45,192 nt of DNA from positions 1 to 45,192 of the forward strand of contig NZ_KV823442.1 in assembly GCF_001815935.1 (NCBI RefSeq), read 5' to 3'. The translations under genes were made by a program, and so were the position numbers. Source of the DNA: Corynebacterium sp. HMSC04H06. Its GTDB lineage: Bacteria; Actinomycetota; Actinomycetes; Mycobacteriales; Mycobacteriaceae. This document shows, piece after piece, positions 26,799-35,735 of the stretch. The notes below the pieces were generated by a model, which was not told the origin of the DNA, did no database searches, and saw nothing but the letters and a program-made list of their open reading frames with translations. Position 1 is the first letter of the stretch, and every line of letters begins with the position of its first letter.

Positions 26799-27797
26799 TT
26801 AGCGGCCGCTAAAGCGCTTGGCCAGGTCTGCGGCCTGCTGGATTTGATCCATGGAGACCGAGGAGCCGTTGTAGCTGATGCTGTTGCCGTCCACGCGAGG
26901 CAGGTTCGGCATGTTCGGCACCGTCTCGTTCAGGCGGGAGCTCAGGTGGTTGATGGCGTCGGTCGTGGAATTGCCCGCCGGGGCCTGCGGCGCCGGGGTG
27001 GCGGGGCGGTTCTGGGCAGGCCGCTTGCCGGCCGCCTGGCCCGGGGTCCACTGGCCCCAGTCCTTGGCGTAGACGTGGTTGATGTCCACGACCACGCCGC
27101 CGACGTTGCGCTGCTGGGCCTTGGGCAGCTGGTGGATGGTGGTGCGCGGGTGGATCTTTCCGCCCGAGCCCCAGTCGTGCATCCAGAAGAAGCTGCCGAT
27201 GCCGTCCTTGCTGGCCCAGTCGATCACGTTGTAGTTGCCGTAGACGCCGGTCTGGTAGCCGGCGGCCTTGAGCGCGGCGGAAAAGGCCTGCAGGTAGGGC
27301 TTGATTTGGTTGGTGTACTGGGCGCGGGTGGGGTTGTCATCGATGGCGATGTAGATGGGGCGCCCGGTCGGGCCGCCGGCCGCCTTGTGCAGGGCGATGG
27401 CCTGCGGGGCGTGGGTGGCGGCACCGGCGGCGCCGGCCAACCAGTCGGCGTTGCCGGCCCGGCCGAACTGGTAGACCGAGGCGGTGGCCAGCCCGTGGGC
27501 GGCGAAGTCCTTGGTTTCCTTCAGGCTGACTGGCTTGCCTAGCATCCAATTCGCGCCGGGGCGCCGCTGTGAGACGTAGCGCATCGCGCCGAGGTGGCCG
27601 GCGGCCTTGACCGCGGCGCCGGAGGGCACACCGGCGGAATAGTCCAGCACGGTGCCCAGGATGGGGCCCAGGGCCTGGGCCTGCGGGGCGGCCTGCAGGT
27701 TGTAGGCGCCGAAAGTGCCGAAGGCGGCGGTCAGAGCGCCGGCCTTAAAAAGGCTGCGCCGGGACAGGGAACGGTTGCCGATAGATGGGGTGGGCAT
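26799..27797 (-). CDS. Tat-exported DUF1906 glycoside-hydrolase-like protein
   Basis: About 332 residues from ATG 27797, which has GAGG 6 bases upstream. The N-terminus carries a twin-arginine signal (SRRSLFK, then ALTAAFGTFGAYNLQ and an AQA-type cleavage site). The mature domain is DUF1906, a TIM-barrel related to GH25-type hydrolases and to M. tuberculosis Rv2525c: LDYSAGVPSGAAVKAAG, YVSQRRPGANWM, PIYIAIDDNP, GVYGNYNVIDWA and FFWMHDWGSG. A Pro/Ala-rich linker and a C-terminal helical segment follow. Rv2525c is itself a Tat substrate linked to cell-envelope homeostasis; a cell-wall carbohydrate substrate is likely but unproven. Confidence 0.85.
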   Translation of the reverse strand: MPTPSIGNRSLSRRSLFKAGALTAAFGTFGAYNLQAAPQAQALGPILGTVLDYSAGVPSGAAVKAAGHLGAMRYVSQRRPGANWMLGKPVSLKETKDFAAHGLATASVYQFGRAGNADWLAGAAGAATHAPQAIALHKAAGGPTGRPIYIAIDDNPTRAQYTNQIKPYLQAFSAALKAAGYQTGVYGNYNVIDWASKDGIGSFFWMHDWGSGGKIHPRTTIHQLPKAQQRNVGGVVVDINHVYAKDWGQWTPGQAAGKRPAQNRPATPAPQAPAGNSTTDAINHLSSRLNETVPNMPNLPRVDGNSISYNGSSVSMDQIQQAADLAKRFSGR

Positions 27798-27883
27798 AGG
27801 AGACCTCGCAAGAATAAGAATTGACCACAATAGTCACATCTGTAACAGGGGTACCATATCATGCCAGCCCAGTTCCGTCGAGG

Positions 27884-28789
27884 CTAACGCGCGCTGGCGA
27901 CGGACTCAGCCAGAACCAAATCCTCCCAGGGCATGCCCGTGAACTTGAAGACCACCGGCCGCGTCCTATCCAGGAGCACCTCGCCGCGCACGACGTCCCG
28001 GAAGGTGACCAGGCGCTCGCGCGCGAGGGCCCCTTCGTCCACGGCCTGGATGACGTCGCCGGCCTCCCGGAAGCAGGTCTCCGGGTCCTCGATGATGACC
28101 TGGGAACGCCCCAGCAGCGCGCCGGGCAGCTCCCGCGCGGACGGGGAGTGGGAGCCGACCGCTACGACGACGGCGTCGTCACGCACCGCGGCATCCTCCA
28201 GCACCGGCTCGGCCGCCGTGGTGGTCGTGATAATGAGCTCCGCGTCGCGAAGCACCTTGTCGACCTGCTCGGTGCCGGCCTGGGCCCACGGCTCCAGATC
28301 CTCCGGCTGGCTGCGGCTGAGGAAGGTCACCTCGACCTCGCGCCTGGAGTAGACCTCGCGCACCGCCGCGGCGTGGGCGCGCGCCTGCGGGCCAGTACCG
28401 AAGATAGCGACGGACAGGGGGCCGGTGGACCCTGGCTCTAACACGTCGGCAATACCGGCCAGGGAGACCGCCGGCGTGCGCAGGTTGGTCAGCGCGATGC
28501 CGTCGATGGTTGCCCTGGGGGCGAACGTTTGCTGGTCGAAGAGCACGTAGGTGCCCTGGATGCGCGGGTCGTTGCCGCGGGCTTCGGCGTTGACCGACAG
28601 CAACTTAATCCCGAACCCGGCCGGAGTGGCCGAGGGCATGAGCAGAAACTCCCCACCGGGGACGTCGATGGCCTGGCGCGCGAGATCCTCTGCCGGGTCG
28701 AAGCCTTCCTGCAGCGCACCCCGCAAGGCGGCCACCGCAGACGGGTAGTCGAGACGGTCAAAGACGGTGTCATAATCGAGGAAGTCCAT
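27884..28789 (-). CDS. Ornithine cyclodeaminase / mu-crystallin family protein
   Basis: The 301-residue protein is an NAD(P)-binding family member. The N-terminal half contains the substrate domain (FLLMPSATPAGFGIKLLSVNAEA, GIALTNLRTPAVSLAG). The central Rossmann fold has AIFGTGPQARAH, and VVVAVGSHSPSARELP is the usual later motif. Family members include ornithine cyclodeaminase, alanine dehydrogenase of the archaeal type and ketimine reductase, so the reaction cannot be named. Start ATG 28789 is where homology begins. A truncated transporter gene on the same strand ends 52 bases upstream, which suggests a former operon. Confidence 0.85.
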   Translation of the reverse strand: MDFLDYDTVFDRLDYPSAVAALRGALQEGFDPAEDLARQAIDVPGGEFLLMPSATPAGFGIKLLSVNAEARGNDPRIQGTYVLFDQQTFAPRATIDGIALTNLRTPAVSLAGIADVLEPGSTGPLSVAIFGTGPQARAHAAAVREVYSRREVEVTFLSRSQPEDLEPWAQAGTEQVDKVLRDAELIITTTTAAEPVLEDAAVRDDAVVVAVGSHSPSARELPGALLGRSQVIIEDPETCFREAGDVIQAVDEGALARERLVTFRDVVRGEVLLDRTRPVVFKFTGMPWEDLVLAESVASAR

Positions 28790-28840
28790 GCCTCAATGAT
28801 GGCAAAGAATGGCCTTTGTCGGGGCCTTTATCGAAAGCCC

Positions 28841-28985
28841 TTAGCGCCGCGAAAAGTAGGAGACCCCGGCCAAGATGAGGGCCGTTCCGGCCATGACGCT
28901 GGCCGCCCCGATGAACGCGGTCGTTGACAAAACGCCATTCAGGTACAAAAGGCCAGCGATGAGCGCGACTAACAGGGGGGGATTA
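28841..28985 (-). pseudogene. Truncated 3' end of an EamA/DMT-family transporter gene
   Basis: Reading the minus strand into TAA at 28841-28843 gives about 48 codons of a typical EamA C-terminus (PPLLVALIAGLLYL..., then TTAFIGAASVMAGTALILAGVSYF and SRR). These would be the last two of ten membrane helices. Homology stops at a run of seven C (28974-28981 region), and a stop codon lies a little further upstream. The remaining ~250 codons are absent. The break marks the left edge of the island. Confidence 0.75.
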
Positions 28986-29344
28986 GTGCGCGGGTATAAG
29001 GGACAGGTTACTTATTATTTGTTGCCGCAGCGCTCCCAACTTAGTTGTCCGTTGCAGCGGAAAATACAACCGTTCGGGCTTCGAGTCGATTGTTGGGGGT
29101 TTCGGAAAACTCCTCCACCAGCACCAACCCCACCCCCTTGCGACCGGTGTTCCACGGCCTCGCCCAAAATGTTCCACGCCACTGTGCTCATCAGGCAAAG
29201 CGCGCCGCGCTTCGGCACCCGCTCCGAACCCCGTTTCGTCAACCGCCGCGGAACCGACCGAACGGTCCCCGCGCCGTCCGTGAAGGTGCGCACAGGGGCT
29301 GAACGCTTGGTCTTAAACGTCGTCACGGGTAGCGAGTAGCAAAG
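28986..29344. other. Left island border without a convincing gene
   Basis: About 360 bases. Open frames exist on both strands but show no family resemblance, good start or membrane/domain pattern. The stretch includes GGGGTTTCGGAAAACT (29096-29111), which is the exact reverse complement of a site near the right border. Confidence 0.5.
29096..29111. repeat. Left copy of a 16-bp inverted repeat near the island ends
   Basis: GGGGTTTCGGAAAACT here is the exact reverse complement of AGTTTTCCGAAACCCC at 37631-37646, 8.5 kb away and only 12 bases from the tRNA gene. Confidence 0.55.
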
Positions 29345-29372
29345 AAACCTCACCCTTTTCGAGGTGAGGTTT
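29345..29372. terminator. Terminator of the type III RM-associated gene
   Basis: AAACCTCACC (29345-29354) pairs perfectly with GGTGAGGTTT (29363-29372). The minus strand continues TCTTT. It lies about 50 bases after the stop of the 412-residue protein gene. Confidence 0.8.
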
Positions 29373-29423
29373 CACTGTGTAGAGACATCATGTTTCAGAA
29401 ACACCGCAGTTCCGCATTTGGCC

Positions 29424-30662
29424 TTAGTTCGCCAGGTGGTTCACATTAGCCAGGTAGAAGAGACCATCATTTCGTGCTTGCTTTTTGCTGTTTTTCGCAA
29501 CCCGGTAGGTTTTGAGCCCCTCTTCAATCCCTTGATTTGCATACTTGAATATCGCGCTGCCTGAAAAAGCAGCAGCACCAAATGCAGCGTAGGCGGCGGG
29601 GTTGTCCTGGAAGTCTGCCAGATCCCAGGAAGGCAATGTAGCTATCGCAACGGAGAAAGCGCCGTGAGCTGCCGCTTTAGTACCCTCTTTTACTGAAGCA
29701 ACAACAACGTCTTTTACAGTCCCTAGCCTGCTGTCATACACAGCCTGTGTGAGTTCCTCGACCTGAACAGAAACGTCATCAAACCACAGTTGTTCGATTT
29801 CTTCGTCAAGGTGGGGCGATAGTGCATCCTCCCGTAGCTTTTCCTGTAGATTTTTGGTGCTTCTCCGATAGTTGGCAAGACTGGCAGAAACCTCCTCCTT
29901 CACCTCTAACACCTTCTCAACATCTACCTGGGCCATGTTTGGGAGCAGTAAAATCATATTGCTACCTAACCGAGTTGTTCGGATGTTTTGTCGATGGAAA
30001 GCGGGAAGAACCAATCTGCCTTCCTTATGCATAGCTCGGGCAAGTCCTCCGGCCATCGAATCGAATAGAAGATTTCCTTTAGCCGTGGTAATCGCTCTTC
30101 CTAGCACCTCAGCCGCCTCATCAGCGTTCGCCATTTTCTGAATGAGCTCATCAGCCCACTCGTCGTTGATAGTGAGTAATCCCGCATCCACCGCGGCGTC
30201 AAGCTCGTTTCCTCCGTAGTTCATCCACATTCGGTCGATACTTCGTTTTGTCTCGTTTCCCACTCGGCGAAGACCTTTGAAAACTTCGTTGAAATGGAGG
30301 TCGACTTTTCTGAACTCTGGATTATTCCTGCGCTCTGATCGGCTAAACTGCTTACGCTGCTCCGAGTATGCCTCGGCGACTCCCACTAGCGTCGCTAGTT
30401 GCGTCCTTGTGGATGGGTCGATCTCTTCTGACTCCGCGATAGTGGCGTACACTCTTAGCGCGAGTTCTTTATCACCGCTTCCTGAAAATTCTTTCATTTG
30501 ACGAAGTAGCGTAGTTCCAGCCGAGAACATCTCCACACGGTCGGCATACAAGAGGGCAGAGCGAACCATTCGAACATCTTCAGAGAGTGAACCGCTGGTT
30601 GCGCTCCTGTCCTGAACACCGGAGATTATCCGGATATACGTGTAGGGCTCTGTTTTGGGCAT
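29424..30662 (-). CDS. Unrecognised 412-aa protein downstream of a type III RM system
   Basis: I do not recognise this family with confidence. The protein has 412 residues and no signal peptide. The N-terminus (PYTYIRIISGVQDRSATSGSLSEDVRMVRSALLYADRVEMFSAG) looks like a beta strand, loop and helix. A helical middle follows. Residues about 245-310 look like a coiled coil (VEKVLEVKEEVSASLANYRRSTKNLQEKLRED). An Ala-rich, moderately hydrophobic region (about 330-380) could touch a membrane but is not a clear helix. The tail is basic. The ATG has AAGGAAG 9 bases upstream. It lies on the same strand as mod-res, 205 bases after res, and ends in its own terminator. An accessory or effector role in the defence island is inference only. 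Confidence 0.7.
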   Translation of the reverse strand: MPKTEPYTYIRIISGVQDRSATSGSLSEDVRMVRSALLYADRVEMFSAGTTLLRQMKEFSGSGDKELALRVYATIAESEEIDPSTRTQLATLVGVAEAYSEQRKQFSRSERRNNPEFRKVDLHFNEVFKGLRRVGNETKRSIDRMWMNYGGNELDAAVDAGLLTINDEWADELIQKMANADEAAEVLGRAITTAKGNLLFDSMAGGLARAMHKEGRLVLPAFHRQNIRTTRLGSNMILLLPNMAQVDVEKVLEVKEEVSASLANYRRSTKNLQEKLREDALSPHLDEEIEQLWFDDVSVQVEELTQAVYDSRLGTVKDVVVASVKEGTKAAAHGAFSVAIATLPSWDLADFQDNPAAYAAFGAAAFSGSAIFKYANQGIEEGLKTYRVAKNSKKQARNDGLFYLANVNHLAN

Positions 30663-30867
30663 ATTCGATTATCTTCCTTCGATCTTGCGGGTGGTTTGTC
30701 GGTTAGCGCACTAGGTTTCGTCAAACGTTCAACGACGATCCTTGTGGCGCTTGTACTCAGGCTTGTCAATTGTCCCGTGTTGTCATCTTGAGCCTTCTTT
30801 CTTCTGTACCCGTCTTGCTTCTCGTAACTGCTGGTCGGCACTCGCGCTACCCGAATCCCGCGATGTC
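30663..30867 (-). other. Gap between res and the unknown gene
   Basis: 205 bases with no convincing gene. TTGACG on the minus strand (about 30717-30722) could be a -35, but no good -10 sits at the right distance. The unknown gene may therefore depend on read-through from res or on a weak own promoter. Confidence 0.4.
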
Positions 30868-33456
30868 TCACGCTCCGGGATTCGACTTCCGCTTTAAGTC
30901 TTCCCACGACTCGGACGCCCGAATATCGGACTCGTAGGCAATGACGTAGCCCCACTTCTGGCCGACGAAGTCCTCTTCGCCGAGCAGTTCCCGGACGAGC
31001 ACCCGAGCCGCGGCTCGCTTCGCTTGTACCGTTTCGTCATCTCGTCCCTTGTCAGACTTGCCCTCGATAATCCACATCGTGCCGTCGGAGTCCTGGGCGA
31101 CGAAGTCGGGGTAGTAGGTGTCGCGGGTGGTGTACATAATCGACGCGCCGTCAGTGGAGTAGAGGCGCTTCCACCATACGATGTCGGAGGTGTAGTTCAG
31201 CAACAGCGCGAGGAGGTACTCTCCGCCCCACGAGTCGAAACTCGCAGCGGGGAACAGTCCGCGGTTCCAACCGTCGTAGAATTCGCGGGGCTTGAACTTC
31301 GCCTGCTGGTCTTTAGAGAGTTGCTGGAGCACCTCTTTGCCAAACGGTAAGGTCACGACTTCGTCAATTGGCAGTTCGACCGGAACGATGGTTGTTTCGG
31401 TTTGCAGGCTGCTGGCGTGCTGTCGCGCCTTCTCGTTTACAAGTGCGACAAGCTCGTCTACCGCGGATTGCTTCGCTTTCTCCGTCCAGTGGTCGATACC
31501 GGCGTTCGCCATGAATGTCGGAAGGACGTATTGGGCTAGTGTGATCGCGTTCTTTTTGTTCTGGGTGACAACCCCGAGACCGAATACGCGGCGGGTGAGT
31601 TCGCCGATGACATCGTCTTCCGCCACGGGTGCCGATTCGACCTCCGCGTCGGTGGTGCGTTTCGTGTCGAGCTTGGACTTGCGCACGACGATTTCTTCGC
31701 GGGTGAGCGCTTCCTTGGAGTCGGCGACACGGCGTGCTGCCCGGATAATGTCTTCGTCGTCAATGTGGCTGAGCAAGAACGGCGTGGTTGATTTCGCCAT
31801 AACTGTGGACGGAAACAGGAAGGTCTTTCCGGCGAACTGCTCGTTGACCCTGATTTCCGTTGCCGGGATGTAGTCGGCACGTTGTATAGTTTCGTTGTCA
31901 CCGACCCGTCGGAACGAGACACCTCCGGTGTTGCCACCAGTGACCTGGGTAGTTTCGCCGGCCGTGGTGCCGGTGTCGCTCGGGGCCTCCGTTGTTTCGC
32001 TTGAAGAGGTTGTCGGCCAGGCGGGCGAGCCGGAAGTCGACCCCCTTTGGGTTTCGGTCGAAGGGTTGTTGGTGTTTGGCTGCACCTGTCCTTCGCCTTG
32101 GCGGAAGCTTTCTTCCACGTCCATGCCCGAGATTGCACCCTGGGCGGCATCTCCGAGGCCGAAGGATCGCAGCACGTCCTCGTCCTTGAGAAGGGCCTTG
32201 AACGACTTGTGGCTCAAGATGTCCAACTGGTCCAGCTCAGCGACACCAGTGCGGGCACCAAAAGGCAGTCGCAGGCCGCGGCCCATCGTTTGCTGGGTGA
32301 GAATGTCCGACGACATGGCGCGCAGCGCGCACATCACTGCGACGCGTTTGGTGTCCCAGCCTTCCTTGAGACGGTCAACGGAGACAATGGCACGCACGGT
32401 CGACGCAGGGCTGTCGAGCTCGTCTAAGCGGCGCAGCGTGACCGCGTCGTTGTGTTTGTTGTCGAACTGGAGCACTGCCTCGGGGTCGCCGAAATAGCCC
32501 GGGCCTTGGAGGATCTTGGTGACTTCTCCGGCGTGGGCGACGCTTTCGCAAACGACGAACAAGAGCGGTTTCGTCCGCTTTCGCTCACCTGTTTCGCCGG
32601 GGAAGTTCGCTTTGCCGTACGCCTCGTAGGCCGCCTCTTTGTTTCGCAACAGTGAAACTGCGTCGAGCAGTTGCCTTTCCTCGGCTGAGTCCTTGGGGTA
32701 TCCGTTCTCGCGGTAGACGAGCATGGGTGACTTCACATAGCCGTCTTCGATGGCGCTATAGAGCGGGTAGTGGAAGATGACGTGGTCCGTATCGGATGCC
32801 GAAGCGGTCAACCCAATCGTGGCAGCGGGACGCAAGTCCTTTAATGCCTTGTTAAACGCCTTGGCTGACGTGCCGAACAGGTGAGACTCATCTGCGATAA
32901 CCACGAGGTCGTCCAGGTTAACCAGGTAATCGTAGAGCGAACCGGACTCCTCTTGGTGGTCGCGAATCTTGCGGCGCATACCGTCTTTCGTGTCTGCGGC
33001 AGCGTTGGCTCTCTTCGGCTCAATAAGTTGCGACACGTTAAAGACGTAGACCATCGGACCGTCTGCGGCATTTCGGAAAAGCTCAGACTGGTCAGCACGC
33101 CACGCGCCGTAGTTGCCAGGCGAAACCACCTGGGGAGCAGAAGAAAAGCCGTCAACGTAGCGACGCGAGCCCTGAGTGAAGTTTTGGACGGTCTTGTTCT
33201 CCAACACCGTGGAGGGTGGGACGACCACCATGACGTTTTTCACCCCGAAGCGCGACAGATACTCAATTAACGCCGCCATGAGGTAGGTCTTGCCCGCGCC
33301 GGTGGCCATGTGCATGACCATGGGCTCTAGCGGGTCAAAGTCGCCCGTGAGGTGGTAGATCAGCTTGCGCAACGCACGCTTGTTGGGGTCTCGTAGCTGG
33401 AACTCTGTGGCAATACTGTCGATGAGTCCTTGGTCAAGTGCGATTGGAAGTGCCAT
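30868..33456 (-). CDS. res: Type III restriction endonuclease subunit (Res)
   Basis: About 862 residues from ATG 33456, two bases after the mod stop codon. The N-terminal SF2 translocase has Walker A ATGAGKT (51-57), DESH (189-192), the SAT-like LTASASD, and motif VI QQTMGRGLRLPFG. The C-terminal nuclease domain shows PDFVAQDSDGTMWIIEGKSDKG, a PD-(D/E)xK site. Type III Res needs Mod for target recognition; together they translocate along DNA and cleave about 25-27 bases from one of two head-to-head sites. Unusually, a Ser/Thr/Gly-rich linker (about 455-515) separates the helicase core from the C-terminal part. The ribosome binding site GGAGGG lies within the end of mod, so the two genes are coupled. 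Confidence 0.92.
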   Translation of the reverse strand: MALPIALDQGLIDSIATEFQLRDPNKRALRKLIYHLTGDFDPLEPMVMHMATGAGKTYLMAALIEYLSRFGVKNVMVVVPPSTVLENKTVQNFTQGSRRYVDGFSSAPQVVSPGNYGAWRADQSELFRNAADGPMVYVFNVSQLIEPKRANAAADTKDGMRRKIRDHQEESGSLYDYLVNLDDLVVIADESHLFGTSAKAFNKALKDLRPAATIGLTASASDTDHVIFHYPLYSAIEDGYVKSPMLVYRENGYPKDSAEERQLLDAVSLLRNKEAAYEAYGKANFPGETGERKRTKPLLFVVCESVAHAGEVTKILQGPGYFGDPEAVLQFDNKHNDAVTLRRLDELDSPASTVRAIVSVDRLKEGWDTKRVAVMCALRAMSSDILTQQTMGRGLRLPFGARTGVAELDQLDILSHKSFKALLKDEDVLRSFGLGDAAQGAISGMDVEESFRQGEGQVQPNTNNPSTETQRGSTSGSPAWPTTSSSETTEAPSDTGTTAGETTQVTGGNTGGVSFRRVGDNETIQRADYIPATEIRVNEQFAGKTFLFPSTVMAKSTTPFLLSHIDDEDIIRAARRVADSKEALTREEIVVRKSKLDTKRTTDAEVESAPVAEDDVIGELTRRVFGLGVVTQNKKNAITLAQYVLPTFMANAGIDHWTEKAKQSAVDELVALVNEKARQHASSLQTETTIVPVELPIDEVVTLPFGKEVLQQLSKDQQAKFKPREFYDGWNRGLFPAASFDSWGGEYLLALLLNYTSDIVWWKRLYSTDGASIMYTTRDTYYPDFVAQDSDGTMWIIEGKSDKGRDDETVQAKRAAARVLVRELLGEEDFVGQKWGYVIAYESDIRASESWEDLKRKSNPGA

Positions 33457-33458
33457 GT

Positions 33459-35468
33459 CTACTTGCCCTCCTGCGTAGCCGAGTAAGTGAAAATGTCGTT
33501 CGGGATGTGGACAATCTGACACGGCGTGTCCGTTGTCCTCGCGAACTGCCTAATTCCCGGTTCGAGTTCCGTTGCGGCGAGCGTGACGCCTTCCCCTTCA
33601 TTGAGGTGGGCGAGAAGCTCTTCGGCCTTGTCTTTGTCGAGCCGGCCTTCGACCACCTTGAGGAACATAGAGCCGCGCTTGCCGTCGAAATGGCGGTTGT
33701 CCGGGGTGAGCGAGAAGTTGAGGTTCGCTGCGACAGAGTTGACGAGAGTCGCACCGGTTGCCGCTTCGGTAAGCGTCACTAGACCCAAATCGGGGACATA
33801 GTCGAAACACTGTGGAGCAAGGTGGGCGACTGTAAAACCGCCACCTCCGCGCCAGTTGACGACTCCCTTCTGGTTCTTGGTCTTCGTCGCAGTCTTGAGC
33901 GCTTTGACTACCGCTTCGGTTTTGAATTCGGGGTTCGCTGCAAGCACCTTGTTGAGAGCACTGTTGAATTTTTGTGCTTCCTCCGGCGAAAGACCGTCGG
34001 GAAGGCCTTCCTCGGTCGCGTCGATGCGCTCTGGCTTCTGAATGCTGATTCCGCCTTGGTCCTCGTTATTAATCACCTTTTCCAGACGGGGGCGAGTAAA
34101 GCGGTTGAAGGTGTCCTCCACGAGCTCACAGGTGGCCCAGCGCCGGCCCATCTTCTGAGCTACCGCGGCGGTAGTTCCCGAACCGGCAAACACGTCGAGA
34201 ACGACGTCTCCGGGATTCGTGGCGATGTGGATGACGCGCTCTAGCAGGCGTTCGGGCTTGGGAGTGGAGAATGCCGAACTTCCCGGGAAGAGTGCTCGAA
34301 TTTCCTTCGCCGCGGTGTCCGTGTGACCAACGTCTTTGTAGGGGAGCAGGCTGACTGGGACTTTGCCCGGCTTCTCATCGAGGTAGGACTTGTAACGGAA
34401 GCGCCCTTCACCGCCCTGGGTGAGCCAGAAACGGGGCCAGTTCCCTTGCGTGTAACGCCTCTTGCCATCCTGAAGGGCTTGACCCACGTCGCCAGTTAAT
34501 ACGATGGCTTTGACGCCCCTCCGGACCTCATCAACCTCAATTCCGCAAAGTTCGGCTCTTGTTTTTTCATCCCCAACGTCTACCAGAGCATATTGACTTG
34601 AGTATTGCTTCATCTCCTTTAGTACGTCTTCTTGACCTTGTGCCCAGTGTCGTCCGCGCGTCGGGTACAACAGTCCCCCGTTAACTGGGTGCTGGATAGC
34701 GTAAACCATTCCCTGGTGGGTGCTGGCGCCGGAAGCGGTTGCATCGGAGTTTGCCCATAACCCTCGGTGGTCCCCATCGGGATTTGAGTATCTTGAGTCC
34801 ATGTCGGCAGTTCGTGGGAGCCGATTAGGAATGAACGCCGAAGACTTCCGGTAGACCAAAATCACATCTGTCACACTCGGGATACCCTTTGAATCATTAC
34901 GAGGAGAGTACGTCTTCTCCCAGGTCATCTCCGTGACGAAGTTCCCACTTCCAAACACTTCGTCCATGAGTGCGCGCATGCGGTGGTTTTCTACGTCATC
35001 GAGGTGAACCCAAATCGACCCGTCATTGCTAAGAAGCTTGCGTAAGTGAACGAGGCGGTCACGCATCATGGTGAGCCATACGGAGTGTTCGAGGTTGTCC
35101 TCGTAGTTGGCAAAGGTCTGTGCGGTGTTAAACGGCGGGTCAATGTAGATGCACTTCACCTTGCCGAGGTACTTCTCGCGTAACTCAGGCACGCGAGTAA
35201 GGCCTTCAAGCACGTCGCCGGACTCACCAAGGATCAGCAAATTGTCCTCGGTCGGGTCCAAGTCAGCCCGCTCCGAGTATTGCGTGTCCTCGTCCTTCGG
35301 CGACTGCTTGCCGGTGACCACCTCGTCAACGACGAATGCCCGAGTCTCGCAGTACCGAGGGTCTTTTGGGTCGACCCACTCGTATGCGTAGCGTCCCTCT
35401 TCGCTGGGAATGAGCGCCTTGTCCTTGTTGAACCAGGTCAATTCAAGTAGTTGCTTCGCGCCGGCCAC
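33459..35468 (-). CDS. mod: Type III DNA methyltransferase subunit (Mod)
   Basis: The 669-residue beta-class adenine-N6 methyltransferase has its motifs in beta order: motif IV DPPF (110-113) comes before the SAM-binding motif I FAGSGTT (427-433). The region between them (about 180-400) is the target-recognition domain that sets the sequence specificity. The C-terminal ~170 residues are typical of type III Mod and contact Res. It methylates one strand of an asymmetric site and guides Res. Start is GTG 35468 with GAGG about 10 bases upstream. I see no long simple repeats in the gene, so it does not look phase-variable by slippage. Confidence 0.93.
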   Translation of the reverse strand: MAGAKQLLELTWFNKDKALIPSEEGRYAYEWVDPKDPRYCETRAFVVDEVVTGKQSPKDEDTQYSERADLDPTEDNLLILGESGDVLEGLTRVPELREKYLGKVKCIYIDPPFNTAQTFANYEDNLEHSVWLTMMRDRLVHLRKLLSNDGSIWVHLDDVENHRMRALMDEVFGSGNFVTEMTWEKTYSPRNDSKGIPSVTDVILVYRKSSAFIPNRLPRTADMDSRYSNPDGDHRGLWANSDATASGASTHQGMVYAIQHPVNGGLLYPTRGRHWAQGQEDVLKEMKQYSSQYALVDVGDEKTRAELCGIEVDEVRRGVKAIVLTGDVGQALQDGKRRYTQGNWPRFWLTQGGEGRFRYKSYLDEKPGKVPVSLLPYKDVGHTDTAAKEIRALFPGSSAFSTPKPERLLERVIHIATNPGDVVLDVFAGSGTTAAVAQKMGRRWATCELVEDTFNRFTRPRLEKVINNEDQGGISIQKPERIDATEEGLPDGLSPEEAQKFNSALNKVLAANPEFKTEAVVKALKTATKTKNQKGVVNWRGGGGFTVAHLAPQCFDYVPDLGLVTLTEAATGATLVNSVAANLNFSLTPDNRHFDGKRGSMFLKVVEGRLDKDKAEELLAHLNEGEGVTLAATELEPGIRQFARTTDTPCQIVHIPNDIFTYSATQEGK

Positions 35469-35656
35469 CGTTTCGCTGCCTCGTTTCGTCTGTCGGGGCG
35501 TTCAAATATTTCGCACTTTATTGTAGCCGGAGCAGCGACAGACACCGAAGAAAATTCGGCTCGAGGGGAACATGTTTTTGGATCGTTAGACAGAGCCCCC
35601 GTAACGGTGTACCGGATTAGTCCGTCTTGCCGGTTCATGACGACGTATCGTCTCAT
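35438..35656 (-). CDS. Doubtful small ORF overlapping the mod start
   Basis: A 72-codon frame starts at ATG 35656 and ends 31 bases inside mod in another frame. No family is recognised (MRRYVVMNRQDGLIRYTVTG at the N-terminus). No clear Shine-Dalgarno. The likely mod promoter lies within it. It could be a coupled leader ORF or a chance frame. Confidence 0.2.
   Translation of the reverse strand: MRRYVVMNRQDGLIRYTVTGALSNDPKTCSPRAEFSSVSVAAPATIKCEIFERPDRRNEAAKRWPARSNYLN
35520..35525 (-). promoter_or_regulatory. -10 box of the mod-res promoter
   Basis: TACAAT on the minus strand, about 45 bases before the mod GTG allowing for the start site. The -35 (around GGTGTC) is weak. Confidence 0.45.
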
Positions 35657-35735
35657 TACGGTGCAGTGAATTACCCCACTATTTTCTGCTGGTGTTTGCT
35701 CTCTCCCACGACACGGTGGAGGTATGCAAAACGAA

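Noticed and set aside
28900..29100. A copy of the tRNA-Arg 3' end (attL) at the left island edge
   Set aside because: No stretch resembling TGCCCCAGAGTGGATTCGAA was found, so the attachment sites were not annotated.
28875..29353. Overlapping open frames of 154 and 112 codons on opposite strands at the left island border
   Set aside because: Neither has a good start, recognisable domain or natural composition; the region looks like border DNA.
30626..30955. A 109-codon minus-strand frame across the end of res and the start of the unknown gene
   Set aside because: It overlaps both real genes in another frame and is Arg/Ser-rich without a domain.
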